Of a stretch of DNA of 64,000 bases, positions 19,778 to 31,261 are shown piece by piece. Position numbers and translations under genes: made by a program. The notes beneath the pieces were generated by a model. The model made no database searches. It had not been told where the DNA came from and saw only the letters and a program-made list of their open reading frames with translations. Source of the stretch: Deltaproteobacteria bacterium (lineage in GTDB: Bacteria > Myxococcota > JADLHZ01); the NCBI GenBank assembly GCA_020848545.1, contig JADLHZ010000013.1:1-64000 (forward strand), written 5' to 3'. Every line of letters begins with the position of its first letter. The stretch's first letter is position 1.

Positions 19778-20450
19778 GCTCATTCGCCGCGAGGCCGAGC
19801 TCCGGCTCCGCGGCGACGGCGACCTGCAGCTCCTTCTTCGCGGTTTCGGTGTCCTTGCGATCCTTTGCGTCGAGCGCCTTCGAGTACGAGACGATGCTCT
19901 TGATCTTCGCCTTCTTCGCGAGCCCGCGCGCGTTTCGGTTGGTGGTGATCGCCGTCGGCACCACCGCCTTCGGATCCGCCTGCGCCACGAGCACCTTCGC
20001 GAGCCCGGCCGCGAGCTTCTCTTCGAGCTCCATGAACTCGCCCGCCGTGCCGGTCGCGCCCACGCCACGGATCTCGCCGGTCTCGACGTCGATGGTCCGC
20101 GCGTCGACGCGCAGCGCGCCCGAGAGATCGAAGTAGCCGCCGGTGACGATGTACCGCGCGCCGAGCAGCTTGCCGATGCGCACGACCGTGCTCTTGTCCA
20201 TCTTCGCCGAGAGCCCGAGCTTCTGCTCGTCGAGCACGTCTTGCAGCCGCGCGCGCTCGACGAAGCGCAGCGTCTCGATCGCGCTGAGGTCGGTGATCAA
20301 GATCTGCGCGAAGCCCTTCTTCAGCACGGCGAGCGACGCGTCCGGGCCGTCGTAGTCGAAGTACATGATCGCGACCGTCGGCCGCACATCGGTGGGCGAA
20401 ACCGCGGGGGTGGCCGAGAGGAGCGCGGTGAGCAAGAGCGCGGCGGTCAT
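19758..20450 (-). CDS. Short CsgG/FlgO-like exported protein
   Basis: This 230-residue paralogue of the protein at 16566-18059 lacks its long helical tail. It begins with a signal peptide (AALLLTALLSATPA), followed by VAIMYFDYDGPD, GFAQILITDLSAI, LRFVERARLQDVLDE, GARYIVTGGYFDLSG and DARTIDVETGEIRG, then a helical C terminus. It should act in the periplasm or at the outer membrane. It is the last gene of a minus-strand operon and overlaps the stop of the lipoprotein gene by ATGA. Its 3' end runs 20 bases into the convergent kinase gene. Confidence 0.75.
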
Positions 20451-22249
20451 TGTTTCAGCGCCAATCCGATCATCCGCTCGGCGCGAAAGCCGCCGGCATC
20501 CGCTTCGGAGACGAGCCGGCGGGTGAGCACCGCCAGGGTCCCGTCTGGCGCGAAAGTGCCGATGAGCACGAACGAGGCGCCCAATCCGGCGAACGAGATG
20601 CTCACCTTGCCGTCGGCTGCGAGGAGGACGTTCCCGTTCACCGACGCGGTGGTCGTCCGCGCTTCAGCGGCCGCGCAGCTCGCCATATCATTGGAGACGG
20701 AGCAGCGCGCCTTGAACGTACTCGACGCCAGGACGAAGTCCGCCTGTGCCGCAGTGCCCGCAATGGTGATGACGCCGCTGACGAGCTGCGCCGCGTGGTT
20801 GCCGGTCGTCGTCACTTGCTCGCCGATCGCCAAGATCGAATAGCGACCGTCGATGCTCGGCGCGCTCGTGCTCTGCTTCACGCCGAGAAGGATCCCGGCG
20901 TCGCCGCCCGCTTGCATCACGACGAGCTGGCCGCCGGCGCCGAAGGTGCCGCTCAGCGGATCGCCACCTTGCTGCGGAACGCTGAAGCCGCCGTCCTCCG
21001 CCACGGTCAACGGCGACTGAAAGCCGTTGTTCAACATGCCCGTCGGACGCAGCGACGCGCCGGAGCAGATGCCGCAGCCTGGGTAGTCGATCGCCATCGG
21101 ATCTTCGACGCCGCCCGAGACCGCCAGCATTCCAGAGCCGACGGTGGCGGCGCGTTGGCTGGTCTGTATCGTCACGGGGCCACCGGCGTTCCCGCCGTTG
21201 ACCGATGAGTTGTACATGAAGCTGTCGAACGCGCCGCTCGCCGTGCCTTGCGTCCCCTTCTTCACGGCAATGCCGAGGCCGAGGTCGCCATTCGCCCGTA
21301 TGAACGGGAGCATGACGACGTTCGCGCTCGGATCGACGATGCCAACGAAGCTCTGATCGGGACCCGAGAAGAGCACCTGTCCATTGCCGATGCCGCGGAA
21401 TGTCCCGCTCGCCGACACCGCCTGGGTGCTCGTCGAGCCAAGCACACCCTCAGCGCCGCACGAGCTGCAGTTGATCGACACCGACCTGCTGCGTTCGTTC
21501 GCGTTCAACGTCCACGCGCCGCCGGCGCCCAGCGTCACCTCGCCGCTGTTCGCCGCACGCGAGAGCGACGTGTCGCGGTTGTCGAGAAAGAGCGCCTGCC
21601 AACGGAAGTCGCCGGCCAGCGGCGGTGGAGCGCTCGTCTCGCCCGGCTGCGCGATCGCGAGCGCGGCGGCGTCGACCGCCGGACCGATCGTCTGCTCCAA
21701 GTTGGCGAGGACCTCGGTCAAGGTGCTGCCGCCGGCGCTCCCGCGAAGCGACTGCGCCAGCGCGACGAAGCTCGACACTTCGCTCGTCGAGAAGCCGCTG
21801 AAGCCGCTGCCCCGCGCGCGCACGGTGCGAAAGATCGACCGCGTCGCGATCTCGGAAGCCGGATCGATCGGAAGCGGCGTCTGCACCGCGGGGCAATTCA
21901 AGTTATTGCCACCCATTTGCCGCGCGGCACCGCTCGTCACCGGCGAGCATGCCGTCCCGCTCGTCGCCTGCACGAGCAGCTGCACGGAGAGCTCGGTGCC
22001 GGCCGGCGCGTCGATGCGAAACTGGCCCTGCGCGTCAGTCTTCGCTTGCGCGACAGGCGTCGGTTCGAGCGTGCCGTCGTCATTGACGCGGCAGAGGAGC
22101 GCGTTCACCTCGGCGATGCCTACGTCGGCCCCTTGTCGCGTGAGCCCGGCCTGGGGTCCCGCTACGGATCCGGTGATGATGACGCCTCCGGTCTTCTTCG
22201 CCGGAGCGCATGCGATGACGAGCAGGAACAATAGCCAGGGCTTCCTCAT
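20447..22249 (-). CDS. Lipoprotein with N-terminal carboxypeptidase-regulatory-like domain
   Basis: This is a 600-residue exported lipoprotein. The signal peptide MRKPWLLFLLVIAC ends in a lipobox with Cys14. Residues about 20-110 resemble a carboxypeptidase-regulatory-like beta sandwich (VIITGSVAGPQAG, then AQAKTDAQGQFRIDAPAGTELSV). The remainder is Gly/Ser/Thr-rich beta sequence with paired Cys (CSSCG and CGIC). No catalytic motif is visible. It is coupled by ATGA overlaps to psd upstream and the CsgG-like gene downstream. Surface or periplasmic attachment is likely; the function is unknown. Confidence 0.65.
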   Translation of the reverse strand: MRKPWLLFLLVIACAPAKKTGGVIITGSVAGPQAGLTRQGADVGIAEVNALLCRVNDDGTLEPTPVAQAKTDAQGQFRIDAPAGTELSVQLLVQATSGTACSPVTSGAARQMGGNNLNCPAVQTPLPIDPASEIATRSIFRTVRARGSGFSGFSTSEVSSFVALAQSLRGSAGGSTLTEVLANLEQTIGPAVDAAALAIAQPGETSAPPPLAGDFRWQALFLDNRDTSLSRAANSGEVTLGAGGAWTLNANERSRSVSINCSSCGAEGVLGSTSTQAVSASGTFRGIGNGQVLFSGPDQSFVGIVDPSANVVMLPFIRANGDLGLGIAVKKGTQGTASGAFDSFMYNSSVNGGNAGGPVTIQTSQRAATVGSGMLAVSGGVEDPMAIDYPGCGICSGASLRPTGMLNNGFQSPLTVAEDGGFSVPQQGGDPLSGTFGAGGQLVVMQAGGDAGILLGVKQSTSAPSIDGRYSILAIGEQVTTTGNHAAQLVSGVITIAGTAAQADFVLASSTFKARCSVSNDMASCAAAEARTTTASVNGNVLLAADGKVSISFAGLGASFVLIGTFAPDGTLAVLTRRLVSEADAGGFRAERMIGLALKQ

Positions 22250-23112
22250 GTTCTTCCCCTTTGTGCGAGCGCCTCGCCCATCTTCAGCTCGGCGCCGTCA
22301 GCGAACGCAAGCGCACCAATCTTCTTCGGCTCGAACAACATGACGACCGTCGAGCCCATATGGAAGGTGCCGAGCTCTTCGCCTTTGTGCACGCGGATCG
22401 CCGGCTCGTAGCTCCGATGCACCGGCGTCGTCCCCCGGTTCGTCACGAGCGAGGCGTCGTACGCGAAGGTCATCTCGCCCACACACGTGGCGCCGACCAT
22501 CGTCACGCCCACGGTGCCGAAGCCATCGCTCGCGATCCACGTGGTCAAGCGCTCGTTCTTGCAAAACACGCCGTCGAACTTGTTGATCGACGGGATGTTC
22601 ACCGGCAGCAGCTGTCCCGGCAGATGATCCGCCGCGAAGACTCCGCCAGCGACTGGGCTATGCACGCGGTGATAGTGACGCGGGCTCAAGTAGATCGTCA
22701 CGAAAGTGCCGCCCTCGAAGCGCGCAGCCAACGCGTCGTTCTGCAGCAGCTCCTTCACCGTGTACTCGCGCCCCTTCGCCTGCAAGCACTTACCGCCGGT
22801 GATGACGCCGCTCTCGCCGAGCACGCCGTCGCATGGGCTCACGAGCTGATCTGGCCGCGCGTCGATCTTGCGCGCGCCGCGGCGCAGCTTACGGACGAAG
22901 AAGTCGTGCACGCTCGCGTACTCGCCGATCGGCAGCTCGGCCTCGCCGACGTCGATGCCCATCGCACGCGCGAAGGCGCGGACGGCGATCTTCGCGACGC
23001 GGCGCGGACGGCGCGTGCGGGCAGCGACACCGACCGCACGCGACATGGCATTTTGCGGCAAGCGCGCGACGATCTCGAGGACGACGTTACGGAGGGCGGA
23101 CGGCTGGCTCAT
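22246..23112 (-). CDS. psd: Phosphatidylserine decarboxylase
   Basis: This 288-residue proenzyme converts phosphatidylserine to phosphatidylethanolamine at the inner membrane. Key segments are ASVHDFFVRKLR, SPCDGVLGE, the His region IYLSPRHYHRVHSP and the self-cleavage site in FHMGSTVVMLF (about residue 252). There Gly-Ser-Thr is preceded by Met; the commoner residue is Leu. Autocleavage before Ser makes the pyruvoyl group. The length is normal. It overlaps the helicase gene upstream and the lipoprotein gene downstream by four bases each, so it is translated as part of that operon, an unusual setting for psd. Confidence 0.93.
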   Translation of the reverse strand: MSQPSALRNVVLEIVARLPQNAMSRAVGVAARTRRPRRVAKIAVRAFARAMGIDVGEAELPIGEYASVHDFFVRKLRRGARKIDARPDQLVSPCDGVLGESGVITGGKCLQAKGREYTVKELLQNDALAARFEGGTFVTIYLSPRHYHRVHSPVAGGVFAADHLPGQLLPVNIPSINKFDGVFCKNERLTTWIASDGFGTVGVTMVGATCVGEMTFAYDASLVTNRGTTPVHRSYEPAIRVHKGEELGTFHMGSTVVMLFEPKKIGALAFADGAELKMGEALAQRGRT

Positions 23113-25160
23113 GATTCCTCACTTGAACGGCCGGGCAACGCCGGCGCTTGTGTCCCGTCGAGCCGCGGCACGCTGTCGGTAAACGCCTCTTCGAGCTGCC
23201 AAGCTTCGTAGAGCTCGTCTGCGCCCGCCGGCCGCTGCAGCTCGACGATGAAGCGCGACGGCTGCATCAGGACTTGCCGGCGCGAGCGGTCTACCGTCGT
23301 CAGCGGCCAGCACAAGTAGAGCTCGTCCATGGCGCGCGTGACGGCCACGTAGAACAAGCGGCGCTCTTCGTCCTCGGCGTCGGGCGACCCGATCGACGGC
23401 TGCGAAGGGAACTTTCCGTCGGCGAGCCAGATGACAAACACCGCGCGCCACTCGAGGCCCTTCGCTTGATGCACGCTCGACAGCACCACGGCCTCGTCGC
23501 GCGCCGCGCCTTTCAAGAGGTGCTCGCTCGAGATCTCGTTGACGAGCGCGACGTCGGCCAGGAACGCCTCGAGGGTCGCAAACTGCGCGGCGTACTCGGC
23601 GAGGCGCGAAAGATCGTCCTTGCGCATCTCGGCTTGGTCGTAGGTCACCTGCAGATAGTCGCCGTAGAAGTCACGCACATAGCGATCGATGAGCTCCGCC
23701 GGCGAGCGCGCGCCGTCCTTCAGCTCGGAGTACAGGGTCCAGAACGTGGCGAACGCTCTCTGCGAGCGCTTCGGCACGGCGGCGTGCACGTCTTGGCCGC
23801 CGTTGATCGCTTGAAAGAGCTTCTCCGCCGCCGCGTGCCCCACGCCCGGCAGCATGCGCAGCACACGGCGAAACGCGAGCTCGTCCTGCGGATTGTACAG
23901 GCTCTTCATCGCGCACAAGACGTCCTTGACGTGCGCGGTCTCGAAGAACTTCACGCCGCTGCGCACGACGAAGGGAATGCCGCGGCGGCCGAGCTCGATC
24001 TGCAGCTCCAATGATTGATAGTGCGCGCGGTACAAGATCGAGATGTCGTCGAGCGCCATGCCTTCGTCGCGGAGCTCCAAGATCCGCTGCGCCACGAAGC
24101 TCGCTTGTTGCTGCTCGTCGCGCGCGCGGACGAGCGCCGGCCGCATGCCGTGGTCACGCGTTGGCCGCAGCGTCTTCTCGTAGCCCGAGCGCGCGCGCTG
24201 CAGCGATGCGTTGGCGAGCGCCAGGATCTCCGGCCGCGAGCGGTAGTTCGTCTCCAGCTTGAAGATCTTGCAGCCCGGGTGGGTCTCCGAGAAGCCGAGG
24301 ATGTTCTCGCGCGCCGCGCCGCGAAAGCCGTAGATCGACTGCGCGTCGTCGCCGACGACGAGCAGGTTCTTGTGCACCTGACTCACGAGATCACAGAGCT
24401 CGCCCTGCAGCCGGTTCGTGTCCTGATACTCGTCGACGAGCACGTGCTTGTATTGTGCAGCAAAGCGCTCGCCGACGTCCGGATGCTCGACGAAGAGGCG
24501 GCGCCACTCGAGCAACATGTCGTCGAAGTCCATCACGCTGAGCGCGCGCTTCTTCTGCACGTACTGCACGAGCACCTTGATGATGGCGTCGGTCTGCGCT
24601 TCGAACGCTTTGTAGTGATCGAGGATCGTCTCGTGGATCGTCGTCCGGGTGTTGACGGCCTTCGAGTACAGCTCGGCGAGCACCTCGCTCTTTGGAAAGC
24701 GCGCGGCGGCCGGATCGATGCCGGCGTCGACCACGCACGCCGCGAGCAGATCGCCGGCGTCCTCGCGGTCGAGGATGGTGAAGGTCGCGCCGTACCCGAG
24801 CTTCTCAGTGTGATCGCGCAAGAAGCGCAGGCCCACGTGATGAAAGGTACCGCCATCGAGTCGCCCGCGTTGCAGGCCGGCCACTTCACACGCGCGCTGC
24901 AGCATCTCACGCGCGGCCTTGTTGGTGAACGTGAGCAGCAGGATCTGATCCGCCGGCACGCCGCTCTTCAACAGGTACGCCACCCGATAGGTCAGCGCGC
25001 GCGTCTTGCCGCTGCCAGCGCCGGCGAGCACCAAGATCGGACCCCCGCCGGCGGTGGCCACGGCGAGCTGCTCCGGGTTCAGCTCTTTGGCCAACGCCGA
25101 GACGAGCGCGGCATCTTTGGCCGGCTTCGGCTCGCTGACCTGCAGGGAATAGCGGCGCAT
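23109..25160 (-). CDS. UvrD/PcrA-family superfamily 1 DNA helicase (second copy)
   Basis: This is a 683-residue SF1A helicase starting MRRYSLQVSEPKPAKDAALV at ATG 25160. Its motifs are AGAGSGKT (46-53), LLLTFTNKAAREML, VDEYQDTNRLQGEL, GDDAQSIYGFRGAA, LETNYRSRPEIL, SSVHQAKGLEWRAVFVIWLADG and EEERRLFYVAVTRAMDEL. It is clearly related to the 673-residue helicase at 4673-6694 (same length class and domain order) but diverged. The frame stays open upstream to 25889 only because it runs antisense to the methyltransferase. It is the first gene of the four-gene overlapping operon with psd. Confidence 0.92.
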   Translation of the reverse strand: MRRYSLQVSEPKPAKDAALVSALAKELNPEQLAVATAGGGPILVLAGAGSGKTRALTYRVAYLLKSGVPADQILLLTFTNKAAREMLQRACEVAGLQRGRLDGGTFHHVGLRFLRDHTEKLGYGATFTILDREDAGDLLAACVVDAGIDPAAARFPKSEVLAELYSKAVNTRTTIHETILDHYKAFEAQTDAIIKVLVQYVQKKRALSVMDFDDMLLEWRRLFVEHPDVGERFAAQYKHVLVDEYQDTNRLQGELCDLVSQVHKNLLVVGDDAQSIYGFRGAARENILGFSETHPGCKIFKLETNYRSRPEILALANASLQRARSGYEKTLRPTRDHGMRPALVRARDEQQQASFVAQRILELRDEGMALDDISILYRAHYQSLELQIELGRRGIPFVVRSGVKFFETAHVKDVLCAMKSLYNPQDELAFRRVLRMLPGVGHAAAEKLFQAINGGQDVHAAVPKRSQRAFATFWTLYSELKDGARSPAELIDRYVRDFYGDYLQVTYDQAEMRKDDLSRLAEYAAQFATLEAFLADVALVNEISSEHLLKGAARDEAVVLSSVHQAKGLEWRAVFVIWLADGKFPSQPSIGSPDAEDEERRLFYVAVTRAMDELYLCWPLTTVDRSRRQVLMQPSRFIVELQRPAGADELYEAWQLEEAFTDSVPRLDGTQAPALPGRSSEES

Positions 25161-25262
25161 GCGGAGCGAGGTGCTAGCAGTCTGCACACGAAATGGCCAT
25201 GCACGGAGGCACGGCGGCGCCCGGGCTCGACGTTTGCCGCAGAAAAGTGCAAAGAGCGCCGC

Positions 25263-25874
25263 ATGCAACCGACGAACGCCCGCGCGCACGAGACCTGGTG
25301 GAAGAACGCCAGCAGCCACTTCTTGCGGACCCCTGAGGAGCTCACGCACCCGGTCCGCCCTGCGCTGCAAGCGATCGCTCAGGACCTCGGAGCGAAGACC
25401 GTGCTCGAAGTCGGCTGCGCCACCGCCATCGACTGCCCCGCCTACCTCGATCGCGGCATGAGCTACACCGGCTTCGACATGACGCCGAACCTGCTCGCCC
25501 GGGCCAAGGAGCTGAACCCGCGTGGCATCTTCATCAGCGGCAACGCCACTGAGCTCTCGGTGCCCGACGCGTCCTACGACTTCGTCTTCTGCAAAGATCT
25601 GCTCGAGCACCTGCAACCGGACGACGCCGAGAAGGTCGTGCGGCAAATGTTCCGCGCGTCGAAGCGGGGCATCGCCATCGCGTTCTTCATGCCGCTCGCC
25701 GCCGAAGCCCACGTCGAGATCCGCCGCCGCCACTTCCCCCGGAGCCTGTGGGACAAGACTTTCTTTTACAACAATACCTACGCGCGCTCGACGATGCTCG
25801 CCATCTTCGAGAGCTTGGGCGGCGCCGTGCGTGAGCATCAGCCGAACACGCTCTTCAGCATCGTCCGCAAATAA
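25263..25874 (+). CDS. SAM-dependent methyltransferase
   Basis: This is a 203-residue class I methyltransferase. Motif I is VLEVGCATAIDCPAYLD (about 46-62). The acidic residue ending the next strand is in YTGFDMTPNLLARAK, and the post-motif region reads YDFVFCKDLLEHLQPDD. The UbiE/Methyltransf_11 pattern is clear but the substrate is not. The ATG at 25263 is the first suitable start after the divergent helicase, whose start is at 25160, leaving about 100 bases for two promoters. It is followed 17 bases later by the MaoC-like gene on the same strand. Confidence 0.8.
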   Translation: MQPTNARAHETWWKNASSHFLRTPEELTHPVRPALQAIAQDLGAKTVLEVGCATAIDCPAYLDRGMSYTGFDMTPNLLARAKELNPRGIFISGNATELSVPDASYDFVFCKDLLEHLQPDDAEKVVRQMFRASKRGIAIAFFMPLAAEAHVEIRRRHFPRSLWDKTFFYNNTYARSTMLAIFESLGGAVREHQPNTLFSIVRK

Positions 25875-25891
25875 TCCTCCGGGAGTCATCC

Positions 25892-26866
25892 ATGCTCGAC
25901 GCTCTGTTCGCCCCCGCCATCGGCCTCTATCGCCATCGCCACACCGTGCGCGCGATGGGTGCGCTCGCGATGACCGGCATCCGCGCGAACGGCCACGCGC
26001 CGACGATCCCCGCGGACTTCGAGTCGAAGAGCCAAGTGAGCGGCCGCGTGCCGGCGATCGATCGCGCCCTGCTCGCCGACTTCATGCGCGTGACCAAGGC
26101 CGAAGTCTCGCACTTTCGCCAAGGCGACGGCTCGCAGATCGTGCCGCCGACCTTCTACGTCACGTGGGCGATGGCGGCGCTCGCCGACGCGATCGTCAAG
26201 CTCGACATTCCCTACAACTACTCGCGCGTGCTGCACTCGGCGTCCGAGGTGCGTTACGCGCGCCCCTTCCTCATCGACGAGGTCGGTTTCTTTACCAGCC
26301 GCGTCTCGATGATCGACGATAACGAGCGGCGCGCGAAGATCCGCGTCGACTCGGTGGTCACAGAGCGCGACGCGCATGGCCCCGAGATCTTCACGAACGT
26401 GATGGAGCTTCACGTCCCGAAGGCGGTCAAGCGCGAGGGCGCGCGCGGCAGCATGAAGCGCCCCGACCCGCCCATCATTGGACCCGAGCTGCGGCCGCTC
26501 GCCGATCTCGAGATGAGGCGCGATCTCGGCACCCGCTACGCCCTCGTGTCCGGCGACTTCAATCCGGTGCACTGGGCGAAGCCGGCTGCGAAGGCGATGG
26601 GCTTTCGCAGCACCTTCGTCCAAGGCTACTGCACCAAAGCGATGGCCGCGCATGCGATCATTCGCCAGCTCTTGCGCGGCGCTGCGGCCGACCTCGTCTC
26701 GCTGCGCGTCGAGTTCCGTAAGCCGATCCTGCTCCCCGCGCGGGTGTCGCTCTTCATCGGCAAGCCGACAACGGAGCGCGACGGCACCGTCAGCCGCCCG
26801 CTGGCGATCGGTAAGGCCGCAGGCGGCGAGGCGTACGTCACCGGATCGTTCGCCTATCGCGCCTAG
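25892..26866 (+). CDS. MaoC-like (R)-enoyl-CoA hydratase/dehydratase
   Basis: This is a 324-residue double-hotdog protein. The C-terminal hotdog carries the hydratase-2 motif YALVSGDFNPVHW (about 217-229), containing the catalytic Asp and His, followed by STFVQGYCTKAMAAH. The N-terminal half (about 45-180) is the degenerate partner hotdog. Such enzymes hydrate 2-enoyl-CoA to (R)-3-hydroxyacyl-CoA in fatty-acid or polyester metabolism. It probably forms a pair with the upstream methyltransferase (17-base gap), though no joint pathway is evident. GGGAG precedes the ATG. Confidence 0.8.
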   Translation: MLDALFAPAIGLYRHRHTVRAMGALAMTGIRANGHAPTIPADFESKSQVSGRVPAIDRALLADFMRVTKAEVSHFRQGDGSQIVPPTFYVTWAMAALADAIVKLDIPYNYSRVLHSASEVRYARPFLIDEVGFFTSRVSMIDDNERRAKIRVDSVVTERDAHGPEIFTNVMELHVPKAVKREGARGSMKRPDPPIIGPELRPLADLEMRRDLGTRYALVSGDFNPVHWAKPAAKAMGFRSTFVQGYCTKAMAAHAIIRQLLRGAAADLVSLRVEFRKPILLPARVSLFIGKPTTERDGTVSRPLAIGKAAGGEAYVTGSFAYRA

Positions 26867-26879
26867 CGAAGCTCGAACG

Positions 26880-26908
26880 AAAAGGGACCGGGAGCGTATT
26901 CAGCGGGG
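26880..26908. repeat. 29-bp interspersed repeat, copy 1
   Basis: This copy begins AAAAGGGACCGGGAGCGTA and ends CAGCGGGG. A second copy at 48167-48195 matches at 24 of 29 positions, with the first 13 bases identical. The repeat overlaps the last codons and stop of the cytochrome gene that ends at 26900. Both copies lie between genes, immediately beside a gene end or start. Confidence 0.5.
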
Positions 26909-28588
26909 CTCGGCGAGGAACGCGGCCATCTCGTCGATCTCGACGGCGCTCACTTTGACCTTGTTCTTGGCCGCGCAGGCGAGCGCCATGTGACGGAGCG
27001 CCTGCGTGGTGTAGCGCGATGGCACGCGCGCGACGAAGCAGGCCGCGCACCCGACGCGCTTGCACGCCGCCGCACCACGCTCGACCGTGAGCGTGCTTGC
27101 GACCGGCTCGAGCGCTGCCGATGGCGCGCCGCTCTCTGCGACGTGCGCGGCGAGCGCACTCAGCACTTCGGCGTCGCCGCTCTCGCGCAAGCCGTAGTTG
27201 TGCGGCGACCGCGCCAAAGCCCGTGCGAACGTGGGGCCGGTGAGCACCGAGAGGGCGCGCGCATCGTGACACTCACCGCAACCGAGGCGCGCCCAGTAGA
27301 AACCGCCGTTCCTCGCCGGCACCGGGACCTCGCGTGAGCGCGTGGCGACGAGCGAAGCGTCGATGAAGTGCGCGATGGCGTCGCGCTCGGCCGCTCCCAA
27401 GCCGCTCGTGAAATGGCCGCGCACGAGCTTCGCCTCCACCACGTCTGCGCGGGTGATGGGCACTTCAGCGCTGGTCGTATCGTGACAGCCGACGCAACGC
27501 TCGCGTCCGAGCAGCGCGACGCCGAGCGCACGTTGCCGCGTGTGCAGCGGCTCGGCACGCAACGCGGCGAGACCGTTTTCGCCGAGCATCGCATCGGTCG
27601 CCTCCTCGAGAGCGCGCGTCACCGTGGGCCACCGCCCTTCGAAGGTCGGATGCCGTTGAGCCGCGAGTGCTTCGGCCAAGCGCTCGATCTCCCCCTCGCT
27701 CGCCACCACGCTCGGGTGCAGACGAAAGCCGGTGTAGCGCGCTGGCTCGTGCAGCATCGCGCGAAGCCAAGTCGCGTTCGTCTTCGTACCGATGGCGGCG
27801 AGATCGCAAGCGTGTACCGTCTCGCCCTCCCGGCCGTGACAAGTGCTGCAGCCTTCGAGCAGTGCTTTGCCATCACGACCGGACGCTGCGACGGGCTTTG
27901 GCACCTCGACAGGCTTCGGCGGCATGACCAGCAGCGCGACCGCGAGCGCCATTGCCTTCGCTTGCGTCCGGTCCGTGCTCAGCTCCCGTCCCAAGTGGTG
28001 CGTGCCAGCACCGGCGTGTGCATCGAGCGCGCTCGGATCCAAGAGGTAGCGATAGACGAGCTCGCGCGAGAGCTTGCGCCCGAGCCCGGCGAACGGTGGT
28101 GCCACCCGGACCGCGCCCGGCACGAGCGGCGAGGCATGACAGCCGATGCAGCCGCGCGCCTCGAACGCGTGCTCGCCGGCGCTGATCGCCTCGGCACCCG
28201 CGAGCCGCGCCGAACGTGTATGACATTCCATACATTGAGCGCGCACCGCCGCGCCGGCGACGATGCCGTCGTCACGCGAAGCCCAGCGCCCGCCGTGCAA
28301 GGCGCCGGCGAAGCTCAGCGCGCGATCGTCGCCGCGATGACAGCGCACGCACGCGAATGGTTCGACGTGCGACACCGGCGGATGCTGCGCCCGATCGACG
28401 AACGCGAGATGGCAGCTCGTGCAGCCGGTCGCGTCTTCGGGCGGCGGCGCGTGGAAACGCTCTGTGTACGCTTGCCTGGCCGCGACGATCTCGCGGCGCT
28501 CGCACGCCCGCATGGCGACGGCGAGGACGGCGAAGCCTGCGACCGCGGCGAAGGCGAGAAGGAATGATCGATCGGAGCGCGGGGTCAT
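26900..28588 (-). CDS. Membrane-anchored multiheme cytochrome c
   Basis: This is a 562-residue protein with an N-terminal membrane anchor or signal (SFLLAFAAVAGFAVLAVAM). Seven CxxCH heme sites follow: CTSCH, CVRCH, CMECH, CIGCH, CSTCH, CVGCH and CGECH. An eighth Cys pair near the C terminus reads CAACF, with Phe where the heme-ligating His would be, and so should not hold heme c in the normal way. The arrangement suggests a periplasmic electron carrier, possibly related to di-heme/DUF-type cytochromes. No oxidase or reductase subunit gene lies beside it. It ends inside the repeat at 26880-26908, and lon lies 49 bases upstream. Confidence 0.82.
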   Translation of the reverse strand: MTPRSDRSFLLAFAAVAGFAVLAVAMRACERREIVAARQAYTERFHAPPPEDATGCTSCHLAFVDRAQHPPVSHVEPFACVRCHRGDDRALSFAGALHGGRWASRDDGIVAGAAVRAQCMECHTRSARLAGAEAISAGEHAFEARGCIGCHASPLVPGAVRVAPPFAGLGRKLSRELVYRYLLDPSALDAHAGAGTHHLGRELSTDRTQAKAMALAVALLVMPPKPVEVPKPVAASGRDGKALLEGCSTCHGREGETVHACDLAAIGTKTNATWLRAMLHEPARYTGFRLHPSVVASEGEIERLAEALAAQRHPTFEGRWPTVTRALEEATDAMLGENGLAALRAEPLHTRQRALGVALLGRERCVGCHDTTSAEVPITRADVVEAKLVRGHFTSGLGAAERDAIAHFIDASLVATRSREVPVPARNGGFYWARLGCGECHDARALSVLTGPTFARALARSPHNYGLRESGDAEVLSALAAHVAESGAPSAALEPVASTLTVERGAAACKRVGCAACFVARVPSRYTTQALRHMALACAAKNKVKVSAVEIDEMAAFLAEPR

Positions 28589-28637
28589 TCGGCGACGGCG
28601 ACGGCGACGTCAACGACGACGCGTACGTCGATGGTGG

Positions 28638-31115
<2,478 letters not shown>

Positions 31116-31261
31116 GCGTTCGTCCTTTTTCTATGAACTGTGCGGGACGTATTTAACGGGACAGTAGCGCAGGGCAAAACCAGCCACCACCCAAAGTTGA
31201 ACGAGGGGCGGGTCAAACACAAGACCAGCCACGAAACTAAATAAGGGGTAAGCTGAGAACG

